Of a DNA stretch of 64,000 nt, positions 26,294 through 35,842 are shown one piece after another. Below the pieces are notes generated by a model, which was given only the letters and a program-made list of their open reading frames with translations, did no database searches and was not told where the DNA came from. This stretch comes from Pseudomonas sp. 102515. GTDB taxonomy: Bacteria; Pseudomonadota; Gammaproteobacteria; Pseudomonadales; Pseudomonadaceae. A program made the translations under genes and the position numbers. The stretch spans positions 682,001 through 746,000 of the forward strand of contig NZ_JAVHTY010000003.1 in NCBI RefSeq assembly GCF_031085165.1, in the 5' to 3' direction. Numbering within the stretch: position 1 is the stretch's first letter; every line of letters begins with the position of its first letter.

Positions 26294-27511
26294 TTAGCGA
26301 CTACCCACCTTGAGCGGCTGCGAAGGCGCGGGCAGGCTGGCCAGGACCGCGTCGCGCTGGCGCTTGAGGGCAGTCAAGGTGGTGGCATCGGCCATGGGCA
26401 CCGACTGGGCGTCGACGGTCATGCCCGGGCGCACCCGCTGCAGGCCGTTGACCACGATGCGATCGCCGGCTTCCAGCCCCTTGCGCACGATGCGCAGGCC
26501 TTCCAGGCGCGGGCCCAGGTCGACGGTGCGATAGACCGTCTTGCTCTGGCCATCCACCACCAGCACGAATTTCTTGCCCAGGTCGGTGCCCACGGCGGCG
26601 TCCTGGATCAGGGTGCCGTCGTAGGTGCCGCTGCCCACCAGCCGCAGCCGGGCATAGAGCCCCGGGGTGAAGCGGCCGTCGACGTTGTCGAACACGGCGC
26701 GCCCATGAATGGTGCCGGTGCGCGGATCGAGCTGGTTGTCCATGAAGTCCATGTGGCCTTCATGGGAGAAGTCGTCCTCGTTGGACAGCGCCATATAGAC
26801 CGGGCTGGCCGCGCCGCGCTGACCCTGGCGGGCCAGGGCCTGTTGCTTGAGGAAGACGCGCTCGTCGGCGTCGAAATAGGCATAGACCTTGTCGGTGGAG
26901 ACCAGGGTGGTGAGGCGGGTGTCACCGGCGTTGACCAGGTTGCCGGCGGTCACCTCGGCGCGGCCGACACGTCCGTCGATGGCCGCGCGGACCTCGGTGA
27001 AGCCCAGGTTCAGGCGCGCGGCGTCCAGTTGCGCCTGGGCGGCGGCGACGCTGGCATTGGCCTCCTGGGCGGCGCTGCGGCGGGCCTCGACGATTTCCGC
27101 GGAGATGGCGTTGCTGCTGCGCAGGCGTTCGCCGCGGGCGGCTTCGTCGGCGGTGCGATTGGCGTTGGCGCGAGCCTGTTGCAGCTCGGCCTCGAGGCGC
27201 TTGACCTCGGCCTGGAAGGGCCGCGGATCGATCTGCAGCAAGAGGTCGCCGCGCTTGACCCGGGCTCCCTCGTGGAAGAGCACGCGGTCGACGTAGCCGG
27301 AGACGCGGGGCCGCACCACCACGGACTCGGGCGCTTCCAGGCGGCCGGTCACCTCGTCCCACTCCACCACCGGCTGGCGTAGCACCTCGGCGGCGCTCAC
27401 CTTGGGCGCGGGCGGCGCGGCGCTGGCCTGGGGATGGGAATCGCCGCAGGCGGCCAGCAACAGTGTAGAGGTCAGGGCCAGGGGGCCGAGGGTTTTCGCG
27501 AAGAGATCCAT
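26294..27511 (-). CDS. mexE: RND efflux periplasmic adaptor MexE
   Basis: 405 residues, HlyD/AcrA-type membrane fusion protein. The lipobox LLLAACGD gives an inner-membrane-anchored lipoprotein. It has a biotinyl-lipoyl-like half (RPRVSGYVDRVLFHEGARVK), a helical hairpin (LEAELQQARANANRTADEAA) and a beta-barrel domain. It couples MexF to OprN. First gene of mexEF-oprN; a MexT-type motif lies about 90 bases upstream. The ribosome site (GGACTCGAAC) is weak. Confidence 0.94.
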   Translation of the reverse strand: MDLFAKTLGPLALTSTLLLAACGDSHPQASAAPPAPKVSAAEVLRQPVVEWDEVTGRLEAPESVVVRPRVSGYVDRVLFHEGARVKRGDLLLQIDPRPFQAEVKRLEAELQQARANANRTADEAARGERLRSSNAISAEIVEARRSAAQEANASVAAAQAQLDAARLNLGFTEVRAAIDGRVGRAEVTAGNLVNAGDTRLTTLVSTDKVYAYFDADERVFLKQQALARQGQRGAASPVYMALSNEDDFSHEGHMDFMDNQLDPRTGTIHGRAVFDNVDGRFTPGLYARLRLVGSGTYDGTLIQDAAVGTDLGKKFVLVVDGQSKTVYRTVDLGPRLEGLRIVRKGLEAGDRIVVNGLQRVRPGMTVDAQSVPMADATTLTALKRQRDAVLASLPAPSQPLKVGSR

Positions 27512-27601
27512 GTTCGAGTCCGCCCGAGGTGGAAAGAGGTCAGGGAGGCGAGTCTGCCGCTGGTCGGGGGCGACGACGAATCGAAGGGCTCGAACTTATT
27601 T

Positions 27602-27616
27602 ATCGATGGCGATGAT
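27602..27616 (-). promoter_or_regulatory. Candidate MexT (nod-box-like) site upstream of mexE
   Basis: On the minus strand ATCA (27616-27613), five bases, ATCGAT (27607-27602). This differs by one base from the ATCA-N5-GTCGAT core that I recall for MexT sites; the distal ACYAT element is poor. It sits about 90 bases before the mexE start. Confidence 0.5.
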
Positions 27617-27708
27617 GGTTTTACTGTAGGTATCGCTGGCAGTGATGTCCCTGGCTGGAAAGGGCCGCTGTTGAGCCCTTCCGCCGGATCAAGGGCAGGG
27701 GCTTCGCC

Positions 27709-28629
27709 TCAAAGGCTGTCCGGGTCGCCAATGAACATCTGGATACGCGACCTCAGCCAGCGCTCGCCGGGGTCATGGTCCTGGGCGCCGCTCCAGGCCA
27801 TGGGCAATTCATGGCTGCCGTCGCGCAGCTCTTCCGGCGGGTCCTCGTACCTCAGGCCCCCGGTGCTGGCCAGCAGGCGCGCGGTGTAGTCCGGCACCAT
27901 CACCAGCAGGTCGGTTTCCGCCAGCAGCGATCCCAGGCCGTTGAACTGGGGCACCGCCAGCACCACCCGGCGCTGGCGGCCGAGCTTGTCGAGCAATTCG
28001 TCGATATAGCCGGTGAGATCGCCGGCATAGGACACCAGGGCATGGGGACGGGCGCAGTATTCGTCCAGGGTCAGGCGCCCGGGCTTGCTGTCGGCGCGCA
28101 GCACCTTGAAGCCGAAGCGCCGCACCGGCCGGCGCTTGGCATTGGCCGGCAATTCCTCGGTATAGCCCACCGCCACGGTGATCTCGCCGGAGGCCAGCAT
28201 GCCGGCGGCGGTCAGGTAGTTCATCCGGCGTACCACAAGGGTGGTGCCGGGTGCTTCGATGCGGATCCGCCTGAGCAGCGGCGGCAGCAGGGCGAATTCG
28301 ACGTCGTCGGACAGGCCGACGCGGAATACCCGGTCGGCGCTGGCCGGCTCGAAACTCTGGGTGCGGCTCACCGCACTGGATATCTGGTCCAGCGCCGGCG
28401 ACAGCAGGGCGGCGATCTCCTGGGCCCGCGGGGTGGGTTCCATGCTGCGCCCGGTGCGGACGAACAGCGGATCGTCGAACAGGGTGCGTAGCCGCGCCAG
28501 GGCCGCGCTGATCGCCGGCTGGCCGAGAAACAGCTTTTCCGCGGCACGGGTGACGCTGCGCTCGAGCATCAGGGTCTCGAACACGATGAGCAGGTTGAGG
28601 TCGACGCGACGCAGATCGGTACGGTTCAT
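27709..28629 (-). CDS. mexT: LysR-type activator of mexEF-oprN, MexT
   Basis: 306 residues. The N-terminal helix-turn-helix (LDL-type: VDLNLLIVFETLMLERSVTR, then LFLGQPAISAALARLRTLFD) and the whole length match P. aeruginosa MexT, including the ending RIQMFIGDPDSL. It activates mexEF-oprN and mexS and lies, as in P. aeruginosa, directly upstream of mexE and divergent from mexS. Reading frame is intact, so no inactivating frameshift of the kind found in some PAO1 lines is seen. ATG at 28629. Confidence 0.96.
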   Translation of the reverse strand: MNRTDLRRVDLNLLIVFETLMLERSVTRAAEKLFLGQPAISAALARLRTLFDDPLFVRTGRSMEPTPRAQEIAALLSPALDQISSAVSRTQSFEPASADRVFRVGLSDDVEFALLPPLLRRIRIEAPGTTLVVRRMNYLTAAGMLASGEITVAVGYTEELPANAKRRPVRRFGFKVLRADSKPGRLTLDEYCARPHALVSYAGDLTGYIDELLDKLGRQRRVVLAVPQFNGLGSLLAETDLLVMVPDYTARLLASTGGLRYEDPPEELRDGSHELPMAWSGAQDHDPGERWLRSRIQMFIGDPDSL

Positions 28630-28650
28630 TCAGGCACCGGCAGGGAGTGG

Positions 28651-28677
28651 ATCGATACCCCCGATGTCCATTATCGA
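28651..28677. promoter_or_regulatory. Inverted repeat in mexT-mexS intergenic region
   Basis: ATCGATA (28651-28657) and TATCGAT (28671-28677) form a perfect inverted repeat separated by 13 bases. It sits between the divergent mexT and mexS starts, where LysR autoregulation is expected. The ATCGAT core is the same as in the motif upstream of mexE. Confidence 0.5.
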
Positions 28678-28778
28678 TGGGGATGCATAGAATCCTAAGG
28701 GAAGGCTGGTTAGAGTCCTAGTCATAGCAGTCCGCCTCGGCAAACGTCCCGGGGTTGGCATCAACGCGAGGTAATGCC

Positions 28779-29795
28779 ATGTCCCGCCTGATCCAGTTCA
28801 CCGAATTCGGCCCGCCGGAGGTGCTCGCGTGCATCGACCGGCCCACGCCCGTGGCGGGTCCAGGCGAGGTGCTGGTGCGGGTCCAAGCCATCGGCGTGAG
28901 CTGGTACGACGTGCTCTGGCGGCAGAATCTGGCCCCCGAGCAGGCCGTGCCGCCGGCCGGTCTCGGCTGCGAGCTGGCCGGGGTGGTTACCGCTCTGGGC
29001 GAAGGCGTGGCCGACCTGGCGGTGGGCGATCACGTGGCCAGTTTCCTGGGTCACGACATCAATCGCTACCCCGCCTATGGCGACGACCTGGTCTATCCGG
29101 CCACCTCGCTGGTGCGCTATCCGGACGTGCTCACCCCGGTGGAAGCCGCGGTGCACTACAACCCGCTGCTCACCGTCTATACCGCGCTGATGCACCAGGC
29201 CCGGCTGCAACCGGGCGAATGGGTGTTGATCACCGATGCCAGTCGCTGCTGCGGCCCGGCCTCCATCCAGCTGGCCAAGGCCCTGGGTGCCCGGGTCATC
29301 GCCAGTACCCACGACGCCGGCGACCGTGACTACCTGCGGGGACTGGGCGCGGAAAGGGTCATCGCCGCCGAGGAAGAGGATCTGGTCAGCCGCATCGCCA
29401 GCATCACCGACGGCGTCGGCGTGCACGTGGCCCTGGATGCCCTGGGCGGTCCGCAACTGGCGCTGCTCGGCGAGGCCATGGCGCCCCGCGGCCGGCTGCT
29501 GCTCTACGGCCTCAACGGTGGCAACCAGACCCCGCTGCCGGCCTGCGCGGCCTTCAAGAAGAAATTCAAGCTCTACATCCACTGTGTGCAGGACTTCACC
29601 GGCCAGCCGGAAATGGGCCTGGAAGCGGATTGCGCCGCGGTACGCGAGGCTTTGCAGCACATCGACCAGCTGACCCGCGATCGCCTGCTCAAGGCGCAGA
29701 TCAAGCAGGTCTTTCCCTTCGAGCAGTTCGTCGAGGCCCATCGCTGCATGGAGCAGTGCCCTACCCGGGGGCGTGTCGTGCTCAGCGTCGAGTGA
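28779..29795 (+). CDS. mexS: Zinc-type alcohol dehydrogenase-like oxidoreductase MexS
   Basis: 338 residues, medium-chain dehydrogenase/quinone-oxidoreductase fold. N-terminal GroES-like half (VLVRVQAIGVSWYDVLWR) and a Rossmann half (ITDASRCCGPASIQLAKALG). Family knowledge: loss of MexS causes MexT-dependent mexEF-oprN expression, probably through an accumulated electrophile that MexS detoxifies. Divergent from mexT as in P. aeruginosa. Start 28779 follows GCGAGG. A very strong bidirectional terminator follows the stop. Confidence 0.93.
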   Translation: MSRLIQFTEFGPPEVLACIDRPTPVAGPGEVLVRVQAIGVSWYDVLWRQNLAPEQAVPPAGLGCELAGVVTALGEGVADLAVGDHVASFLGHDINRYPAYGDDLVYPATSLVRYPDVLTPVEAAVHYNPLLTVYTALMHQARLQPGEWVLITDASRCCGPASIQLAKALGARVIASTHDAGDRDYLRGLGAERVIAAEEEDLVSRIASITDGVGVHVALDALGGPQLALLGEAMAPRGRLLLYGLNGGNQTPLPACAAFKKKFKLYIHCVQDFTGQPEMGLEADCAAVREALQHIDQLTRDRLLKAQIKQVFPFEQFVEAHRCMEQCPTRGRVVLSVE

Positions 29796-29801
29796 TCTTC
29801 G

Positions 29802-29848
29802 CCTCCATGAAAAAACCCACGCCTTGGCGTGGGTTTTTTTCATGGAGG
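29802..29848. terminator. Long bidirectional intrinsic terminator
   Basis: A 22-base left arm (29802-29823) and matching right arm around a TT loop, with one extra T, contain AAAAAACCCACGCC / GGCGTGGGTTTTTT. The A- and T-tracts lie within the stem. Serves convergent mexS and the acyltransferase gene. Confidence 0.9.
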
Positions 29849-29879
29849 GTCTTCCGAGCCAGATGCCCTTGCAGGCGTC

Positions 29880-30941
29880 CTAGGCGGTGGCTTTCTTCTG
29901 CAGCGGCGGCGTGGCGCGGTTGACCCGCGTCTTGGCGCCGAAGAAGGCCACGCTGAGGAAGTGCAGCGGACTGATCCGTTCCAGCACCAGCTTGAGCGCC
30001 ACCGGCAGGAACAGTCCCATGACCATGCTGACGGTAAAGACCACCCAGACGTCGTGCACCTGCAGCTTGTTCAGCACGATGCGCGCGCCGGCGGTGCCGA
30101 AGACGTGGAACAGGTAGATCTCGAAGGAGAAGTAGCCCAGCCAGGCCAGCGGCTTGAAGTAGAAACGGCGGGCGATCAGCAGGCTGATGGCGGCCAGGCC
30201 CAGGGCGGTGCCGACCACAGCCATGTCGTTCTCGTCGAGATCGACCAGTTCGAACAGATAGGCCTGGTCGATCGCCACCAGGATCGTCAGGGCCACGGCC
30301 ATGGTGATCACGTTGCTACGGGTGATGAGCTGTGCGCCGAAGCGGTAGAGACCCAGGCCCAGGAGGAAGAAGGGGAACAGCTGCACGGCCTTGTAGAGGC
30401 TGAACAGGTCCGGGAAGCTCTCCCAGGCGAAGGACGCCGCCAGGGCCACGGCGAACACCAGGCCGAAGTTGCGCAGGGTCAATAGCAGTCCGGCCTTCTC
30501 CAGCAGGGCGATCACCACGAAGATGCAGAAGATCGATTGCAGGAACCAGAAGTGCGCGTAGCTGAAGAAGTAGATGCTGAAGATGTCGGTCAGCTGCGGC
30601 TTGTAGTTGGTGTTGGGCACCGCCATCTGCAGCGCGAAGAACAGCGTCGACACCACCAGCAGGGGAATGCCGATGCGTTTGAACTTGCCTTGGTAGAAGC
30701 GCGACAGGTCGCTGCCGGTATTTACCGGGCGCAGCGCATAGACGTAGCCGGAGATGGCGGTAAACAGCGGCATCCGGACATAGACGAGAGAATCGTAGAG
30801 ATAGCGCAGCACCGATTCGTCGGGCACCTTCATGCCCAGGGTCGACGAACTGCCGATGACATGGCCCGCTACCATCAGAAACAGCGCCAGTCCGCGAATC
30901 GTCTCGATGCGCAGATCCTTTTCAGGCGTGGTCTTGGTCAT
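29880..30941 (-). CDS. Acyltransferase 3 family membrane protein
   Basis: 353 residues with about ten transmembrane helices. RIETIRGLALFLMVAGHVIG carries the conserved Arg and catalytic-type His of OafA/OpgC/YrhL-like acyltransferase 3 proteins, which transfer acetyl or succinyl groups to cell-surface or periplasmic glycans. The C-terminus is basic. It is a single gene with no glycan synthesis genes beside it, so the acceptor is unknown. ATG at 30941 starts MTKTTPEKDLRIE. Confidence 0.85.
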   Translation of the reverse strand: MTKTTPEKDLRIETIRGLALFLMVAGHVIGSSSTLGMKVPDESVLRYLYDSLVYVRMPLFTAISGYVYALRPVNTGSDLSRFYQGKFKRIGIPLLVVSTLFFALQMAVPNTNYKPQLTDIFSIYFFSYAHFWFLQSIFCIFVVIALLEKAGLLLTLRNFGLVFAVALAASFAWESFPDLFSLYKAVQLFPFFLLGLGLYRFGAQLITRSNVITMAVALTILVAIDQAYLFELVDLDENDMAVVGTALGLAAISLLIARRFYFKPLAWLGYFSFEIYLFHVFGTAGARIVLNKLQVHDVWVVFTVSMVMGLFLPVALKLVLERISPLHFLSVAFFGAKTRVNRATPPLQKKATA

Positions 30942-31243
30942 GCTGAGTCCTCTGTACTAGCTAAGCGAGACAGCGTTTCCACGGGAGTGGGAAAGGATGT
31001 CGGCGCATCAGATCATCTGAGCCCGGTGAGCTTAGGCTAGTTCGTTAGCTTCCTTGTGGTGAGGGCGGGAAAAGTCCGGCTTTTCTTGCGCTGCATCACT
31101 TTTCTGTGAATCGATTCCTGGAAGTGTGAACTTGCAACGGCAGCGAACGCCGTTGATTAAGGTGGCATTGTGCCAGTCTTAAGGGGTTCCTAAGCCAAGG
31201 TGCGGTAAGGCGGAGGCGGCCGGTCAGGCCGCCGCAGGCAGGC
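30942..31243. other. Intergenic region upstream of acyltransferase
   Basis: 302 bases. Contains a hairpin GGCGGCC (31215-31221) / GGCCGCC (31227-31233) just past the YciI stop, which may end that transcript but lacks Ts. The rest should hold the acyltransferase promoter (minus strand); no clear hexamers are seen. Confidence 0.45.
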
Positions 31244-31540
31244 TCAGACGAACGCCTTGCCGTCCAGAATCGCCTTGCGCCACCGAGTGATGCGGACCTC
31301 GCCCGGCAGACCGGCGCTGGTGAAGGGATCGCGGGCGATGAAGGCTTCGGCCTCGGCGCGGGTTTCCACATCGACGATGTAGACGCTGCCGGTGGCGGTC
31401 TCGCCATCGTCACTGAGCTTGGCGCCGCAGGCCAGCAAGGCAGCGGCGTTCTCGCGCAGGAAATCCAGGTGGGCCGGGCGATGCTGCTGGCGCAGGGCCA
31501 GGCTGTCCGGCTTGTCGAAGGTCTCGATCAGAAAAGGCAT
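31244..31540 (-). CDS. YciI family protein
   Basis: 98 residues, ferredoxin-like YCII fold. Conserved elements: the HRPAHLDFLRE segment with the active-site-like His, the GSVYIVDVETRAEAEAFIAR strand-helix, and a terminal RITRWR. Family members are small cytosolic proteins of uncertain catalytic role. Single gene, diverging from the sulfonate-type binding protein gene. Confidence 0.85.
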   Translation of the reverse strand: MPFLIETFDKPDSLALRQQHRPAHLDFLRENAAALLACGAKLSDDGETATGSVYIVDVETRAEAEAFIARDPFTSAGLPGEVRITRWRKAILDGKAFV

Positions 31541-31737
31541 GGCAGGCTCCGATAGGGTCGACGGCCCCGGTGGCCGCCGCTGGCGCAGGGTGGCGCGATC
31601 CTGGTGTCAGCGTCAATCGGACCTTGGCCTGCGCTCCGTACCGGGCCAGGGCATAGCCTTAGTAGAGAAACGTATTAAACATTCCGGTCTAGATGAGCCA
31701 GGCTGACCTTTCCAAATGGAATATAAGGAAGGTCGCC

Positions 31738-32694
31738 ATGTTTCATTGCTCGCTTCGTCGACTCTTGGGAGGCAGCAGCGCGCTGCTGCTGGTGCTCGCC
31801 GTCCTCACGCCGGCGCAGGCCGCCGACCAGGCCTTGCGCATCGGCTATCAGAAGGGCGGCGGTCTGCTGGCCGTGCTCAAGGCCCAGGGCACCCTGGAAC
31901 AAGCCTTGGGCGCCCAGGGCTATCAGGTGAGCTGGCGCGAATTCCAGGCCGGCCCCCAGTTGCTGGAGGCCCTCAACGCCGGCAGCATCGACGTCGGTTA
32001 CACCGGTTCACCGCCGCCGATCTTCGCCCAGGCGGCGGGGATCGATCTGGTCTACCTGGGCGCCGAACCGGCCAGCGAGGCAGTGGAGGCCATCCTGGTA
32101 CCGGCGGCCTCGTCGATCCGCGACGTCGCCGGCCTCAAGGGCAGGAAGGTGGCGGTGCAGAAGGGATCGAGCGCCAACTTCCTGCTGGTCGCCGCCCTGG
32201 AAAAGGCCGGGCTGAGCTTCAAGGACATCCAGCCGGTCTATCTGCCACCAGCGGACGCCCGCGCTGCCTTCGTCAACGGTTCGGTGGACGCCTGGGTGGT
32301 CTGGGATCCTTATCTCGCGGCCATCCAGCAGAGCCAGCCGGTGCGGATTCTCGCCGACTACCAAGGGCTGCTGCACGCCAACAGCTTCTATGAGGGTTCA
32401 CGCCGCTTCGCCGACGCTCATCCGGAGGCGATCCGCCTGCTGCTGGCGGAACTGGCCAGGGCCGGCGCCTGGGCCAATGCCCACAAGCCGGAGGTGACGC
32501 GCATCCTGGCCGCCCAGATCGGGCTGCCGGAAGCGGTGATCGCCACCTGGCAGGCACGCACCGGCTACGGGGCGACGGCGCTGACGCCGGAAATCATCGC
32601 CACCCAGCAGCAGACCGCCGACATCTTCAAGGCCCAGGGGCTGATTCCCCGGGCGGTGGACGTCAGCCAGGCGGTCTGGCGGGCGCCGCGCTAG
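31738..32694 (+). CDS. ABC transporter binding protein, aliphatic sulfonate (SsuA) type
   Basis: 318 residues, NMT1/SsuA-like periplasmic binding protein. Signal peptide with basic start (SLRRLLGGSSALLLVLAVL, cleaved near AQAADQ). Motifs: LRIGYQKGGGLLAVLKAQG, SIDVGYTGSPPPIFAQAAG and KGSSANFLLVAALEKAGL are typical of sulfonate or taurine binders. There are no permease or ATPase genes nearby, so it is an orphan component. Start 31738 is favoured by AAGGAAGG; the frame remains open to 31693. Converges on znuB with five bases between. Confidence 0.85.
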   Translation: MFHCSLRRLLGGSSALLLVLAVLTPAQAADQALRIGYQKGGGLLAVLKAQGTLEQALGAQGYQVSWREFQAGPQLLEALNAGSIDVGYTGSPPPIFAQAAGIDLVYLGAEPASEAVEAILVPAASSIRDVAGLKGRKVAVQKGSSANFLLVAALEKAGLSFKDIQPVYLPPADARAAFVNGSVDAWVVWDPYLAAIQQSQPVRILADYQGLLHANSFYEGSRRFADAHPEAIRLLLAELARAGAWANAHKPEVTRILAAQIGLPEAVIATWQARTGYGATALTPEIIATQQQTADIFKAQGLIPRAVDVSQAVWRAPR

Positions 32695-32699
32695 TACGC

Positions 32700-33477
32700 C
32701 TAGGCGCGGCGGGGCAGGAGGTAGCCCAGCAGAAACATCCCGGCAGCGGCCACCACCACCGAGGGCCCGGCCGGGGTGTCTTGGTACCAGGACAGGGTCA
32801 GGCCCAGGCAGACCGCCGCCATGCCCAGCAGGCTGGCACCACAGGCCATCTGCTCGGGGCTGCGGGCATGGCGCTGGGCGGTGGCGGCGGGAATGATCAG
32901 CAGCGAGGTGATCAGCAGCACCCCGACGATCTTCATGGCCACGGCGATGACGATGGCCACCAGCAGCATCAGCGCCAGGCGGATCCAGGTCACCGGCAGG
33001 CCTTCGACCTGGGCCAGTTCCTCGTGCACGGTGATGGCCAGCAGCGGCCGCCACAGGCAGGCCAGGGCCGCCAGCACCAGGGCGCTGCCGCCGAGGATCC
33101 AGCGCAGATCGCCAGGACCCACCGCCAGCAGATCGCCGAACAGGTAGCTCATCAGGTCGATGCGCACCTCGTGCATGAACGACAGCGCCACCAGCCCCAG
33201 CGACAGGGTGCTGTGGGCGAGGATACCGAGCAGGGTATCGGCGGCCAGGCCGCGACGGCGCTGCAGCACCACCAGCACCACCGCCAGCGCCAGGCAGCCA
33301 ACGGTGACGGTCAGGGTCGGACTGACATCCAGCAGGAAGCCCACGGCCACCCCGAGCAGGGCGGCATGGGACAGGGTGTCGCCGAAATAGGCCATGCGCC
33401 GCCAGACCACGAAGGAGCCGAGGGGGCCGGCGACGAGGGCGAGGGCGAGACCGGCGAGCAGGGCATACAGCAGGAAA

Positions 33478-33485
<8 letters not shown>
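32700..33485 (-). CDS. znuB: Zinc ABC transporter permease ZnuB
   Basis: 261 residues, ABC-3 family permease with about eight helices. [20 protein letters not shown] and [15 protein letters not shown] are the family signature. It forms the inner-membrane channel for zinc taken from ZnuA. It overlaps the znuC end by eight bases. Last gene of the zur-znuC-znuB operon. Confidence 0.95.
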
Positions 33486-34244
<759 letters not shown>

Positions 34245-34248
<4 letters not shown>

Positions 34249-34730
34249 GCCTGTTTCCGGCAGGCGGCGCACTGACCGACCACTTCCACGGTCTGGCCTT
34301 CCACCTGGAAGCCCACGGCACTGGCGCCGTCGAGGATGGCCTCGTGCACGGCCGGCTGTTCCAGCTCGATGCTCACCTGGCAGCTGCGGCAGATCAGGAA
34401 CTGGCCCTGGTGGGCCTCGCCGGGATGGTTGCAGCCGACGAAGGCGTTGAGCGAGGCAATGCGGTGCACCAGGCCGTTCTCGACCAGGAAGTCCAGCGCC
34501 CGGTAGACGGTGGGCGGCGCGGCGCGGCGACCGTCCTGTTCGCTGAGCACGGCCAGGATGTCGTAGGCGCCGAGCGGCTTGTGGCTTTGCCAGACCAGCT
34601 CCAGCACCCGCTTGCGCAGATCGGTGAGGCGCACGCCGGCGCGGCTGCAGAGTGTGTCGGCCTCGGCCAACGCGTGGGCGACGCAGCGCGAATGATCGTG
34701 GGGCCGAAAGGCCAGGGGGGCGTCGGACAT
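34245..34730 (-). CDS. zur: Zinc uptake regulator Zur (Fur family)
   Basis: 161 residues. Winged helix ([31 protein letters not shown]) followed by a dimerisation domain with two structural zinc pairs, CRSC and CAAC. Represses znuA and its own operon when zinc is sufficient. First gene of zur-znuCB, divergent from znuA, with a candidate operator in the 65-base gap. Known as np20/zur in P. aeruginosa with the same arrangement. Confidence 0.95.
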
Positions 34731-34755
34731 GAAACGGTACCTTGGGAGCCAGGAC

Positions 34756-34768
34756 GTTATTATATTGC
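34756..34768. promoter_or_regulatory. Candidate Zur box between zur and znuA
   Basis: GTTATTATATTGC matches 9 of the 12 fixed positions of the gammaproteobacterial Zur core GTTATANTATAAC. It lies in the 65-base divergent gap where both promoters must be, so a single site could control both transcripts. Confidence 0.6.
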
Positions 34769-34795
34769 ACCTCTCTTAAGAATCGGGATTTTCAC

Positions 34796-35779
34796 GTGCC
34801 GCGCCTCCTACCCCTCGTCGCCTCCCTGCTGCTCGCCTGCACCCTGCTGCCCGCCCAGGCCGAGGTGAAGGTGCTGACCAGCATCAAACCCCTGCAACTG
34901 ATCGCCGCGGCCATCCAGGACGGCACCGGCCAGCCCGCCGTGCTGCTGCCGCCGGGCGCCTCGCCGCACCATTACGCCCTGCGGCCCTCGGACCTGCGCC
35001 AGGTGCGCGAGGCCAACCTGGTCTACTGGATCGGCCCGGACCTGGAAGCCTTCCTGCCGGCGGTGCTCAAGGAGCGCCAGGGCCCAAGCCTGGCCGTCCA
35101 GGAGCTGCCTGGCCTGCACCTGCGCCGCTTCGGCGAAGAGCATGCGGACGCCCATGACGACGATGAGCACGAGCACGAGCACGAGCACGAGCATGCGCAC
35201 GGTGATGAACAGGGCGGCGAACCCGAATACGCCCACGACCACGACCACCGTCCGGGCAGCCTGGATGCCCACCTCTGGCTGAGCCCGGCCAACGCCCGGG
35301 TGATCGCCGCCCGGCTGGCCGCCGACCTGAGCCAGGCCGACCCGGCCAATGCGCAACGCTACGCGGCCAACCTCAAGACGTTCGAGAACGGACTGGCCGT
35401 CAAGGACCAGAGCCTACGCACCCAGCTGGCGCCGTTGGCCGGCAAGCCCTATTTCGTCTTCCACGAAGCCTTCGACTATTTCGAGGAAGCCTATGGCCTG
35501 AGCCATCGCGGCGTCTTCGCCCTGGGCGCCGACGTCCAGCCCGGCGCGCGCCACGTGGCCGCCATGCGCGAAGAGCTCAAGGCCGCCGGCCCGACCTGCG
35601 TCTTCACCGAGCCGCCGCTGCAGCCGAAGATCGCCACCACCCTGGGCAGTGGTCTGCCGGTGACCCTGGTGGAACTCGATCCCCTCGGCGCGCACATTCC
35701 GGCCGGTGCTGATGGCTATGCCCAGCTCCTGCAGAGCGTGGCCGATACCCTTGGCGGCTGCCTGGGCAAGCTGCCCTGA
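34796..35779 (+). CDS. znuA: Zinc ABC transporter binding protein ZnuA
   Basis: 327 residues. The GTG at 34796 is chosen: it gives a proper signal peptide (VPRLLPLVASLLLACTLLPA) and leaves the Zur box outside the gene, whereas the upstream ATG at 34742 would translate through the operator. Zinc ligands: His in PPGASPHHYALRPSD, His in FHEAFDYF region and the terminal Asp/Glu region. Residues about 120-150 are the His/Glu/Asp-rich loop of ZnuA, encoded here by a hexanucleotide repeat. Periplasmic zinc capture for ZnuBC. Confidence 0.93.
   Translation: MPRLLPLVASLLLACTLLPAQAEVKVLTSIKPLQLIAAAIQDGTGQPAVLLPPGASPHHYALRPSDLRQVREANLVYWIGPDLEAFLPAVLKERQGPSLAVQELPGLHLRRFGEEHADAHDDDEHEHEHEHEHAHGDEQGGEPEYAHDHDHRPGSLDAHLWLSPANARVIAARLAADLSQADPANAQRYAANLKTFENGLAVKDQSLRTQLAPLAGKPYFVFHEAFDYFEEAYGLSHRGVFALGADVQPGARHVAAMREELKAAGPTCVFTEPPLQPKIATTLGSGLPVTLVELDPLGAHIPAGADGYAQLLQSVADTLGGCLGKLP
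35165..35194 (+). repeat. GAGCAC hexanucleotide repeat in znuA
   Basis: Four perfect GAGCAC units followed by GAGCAT encode alternating Glu-His in the zinc-binding loop. Copy changes by slippage would stay in frame. Confidence 0.85.
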
Positions 35780-35790
35780 GCCTCCGCCGG

Positions 35791-35822
35791 GCGACGGATC
35801 GGCAACCGCTGCCGTCCGTCGC
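35791..35822. other. GC-rich inverted repeat after znuA
   Basis: GCGACGG (35791-35797) with CCGTCGC (35816-35822) and CGGC/GCCG inside. It lies 12 bases after the znuA stop. No T-tract, so terminator function is uncertain. Confidence 0.45.
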
Positions 35823-35842
35823 TCTCGCGCCACTTCACGGCC

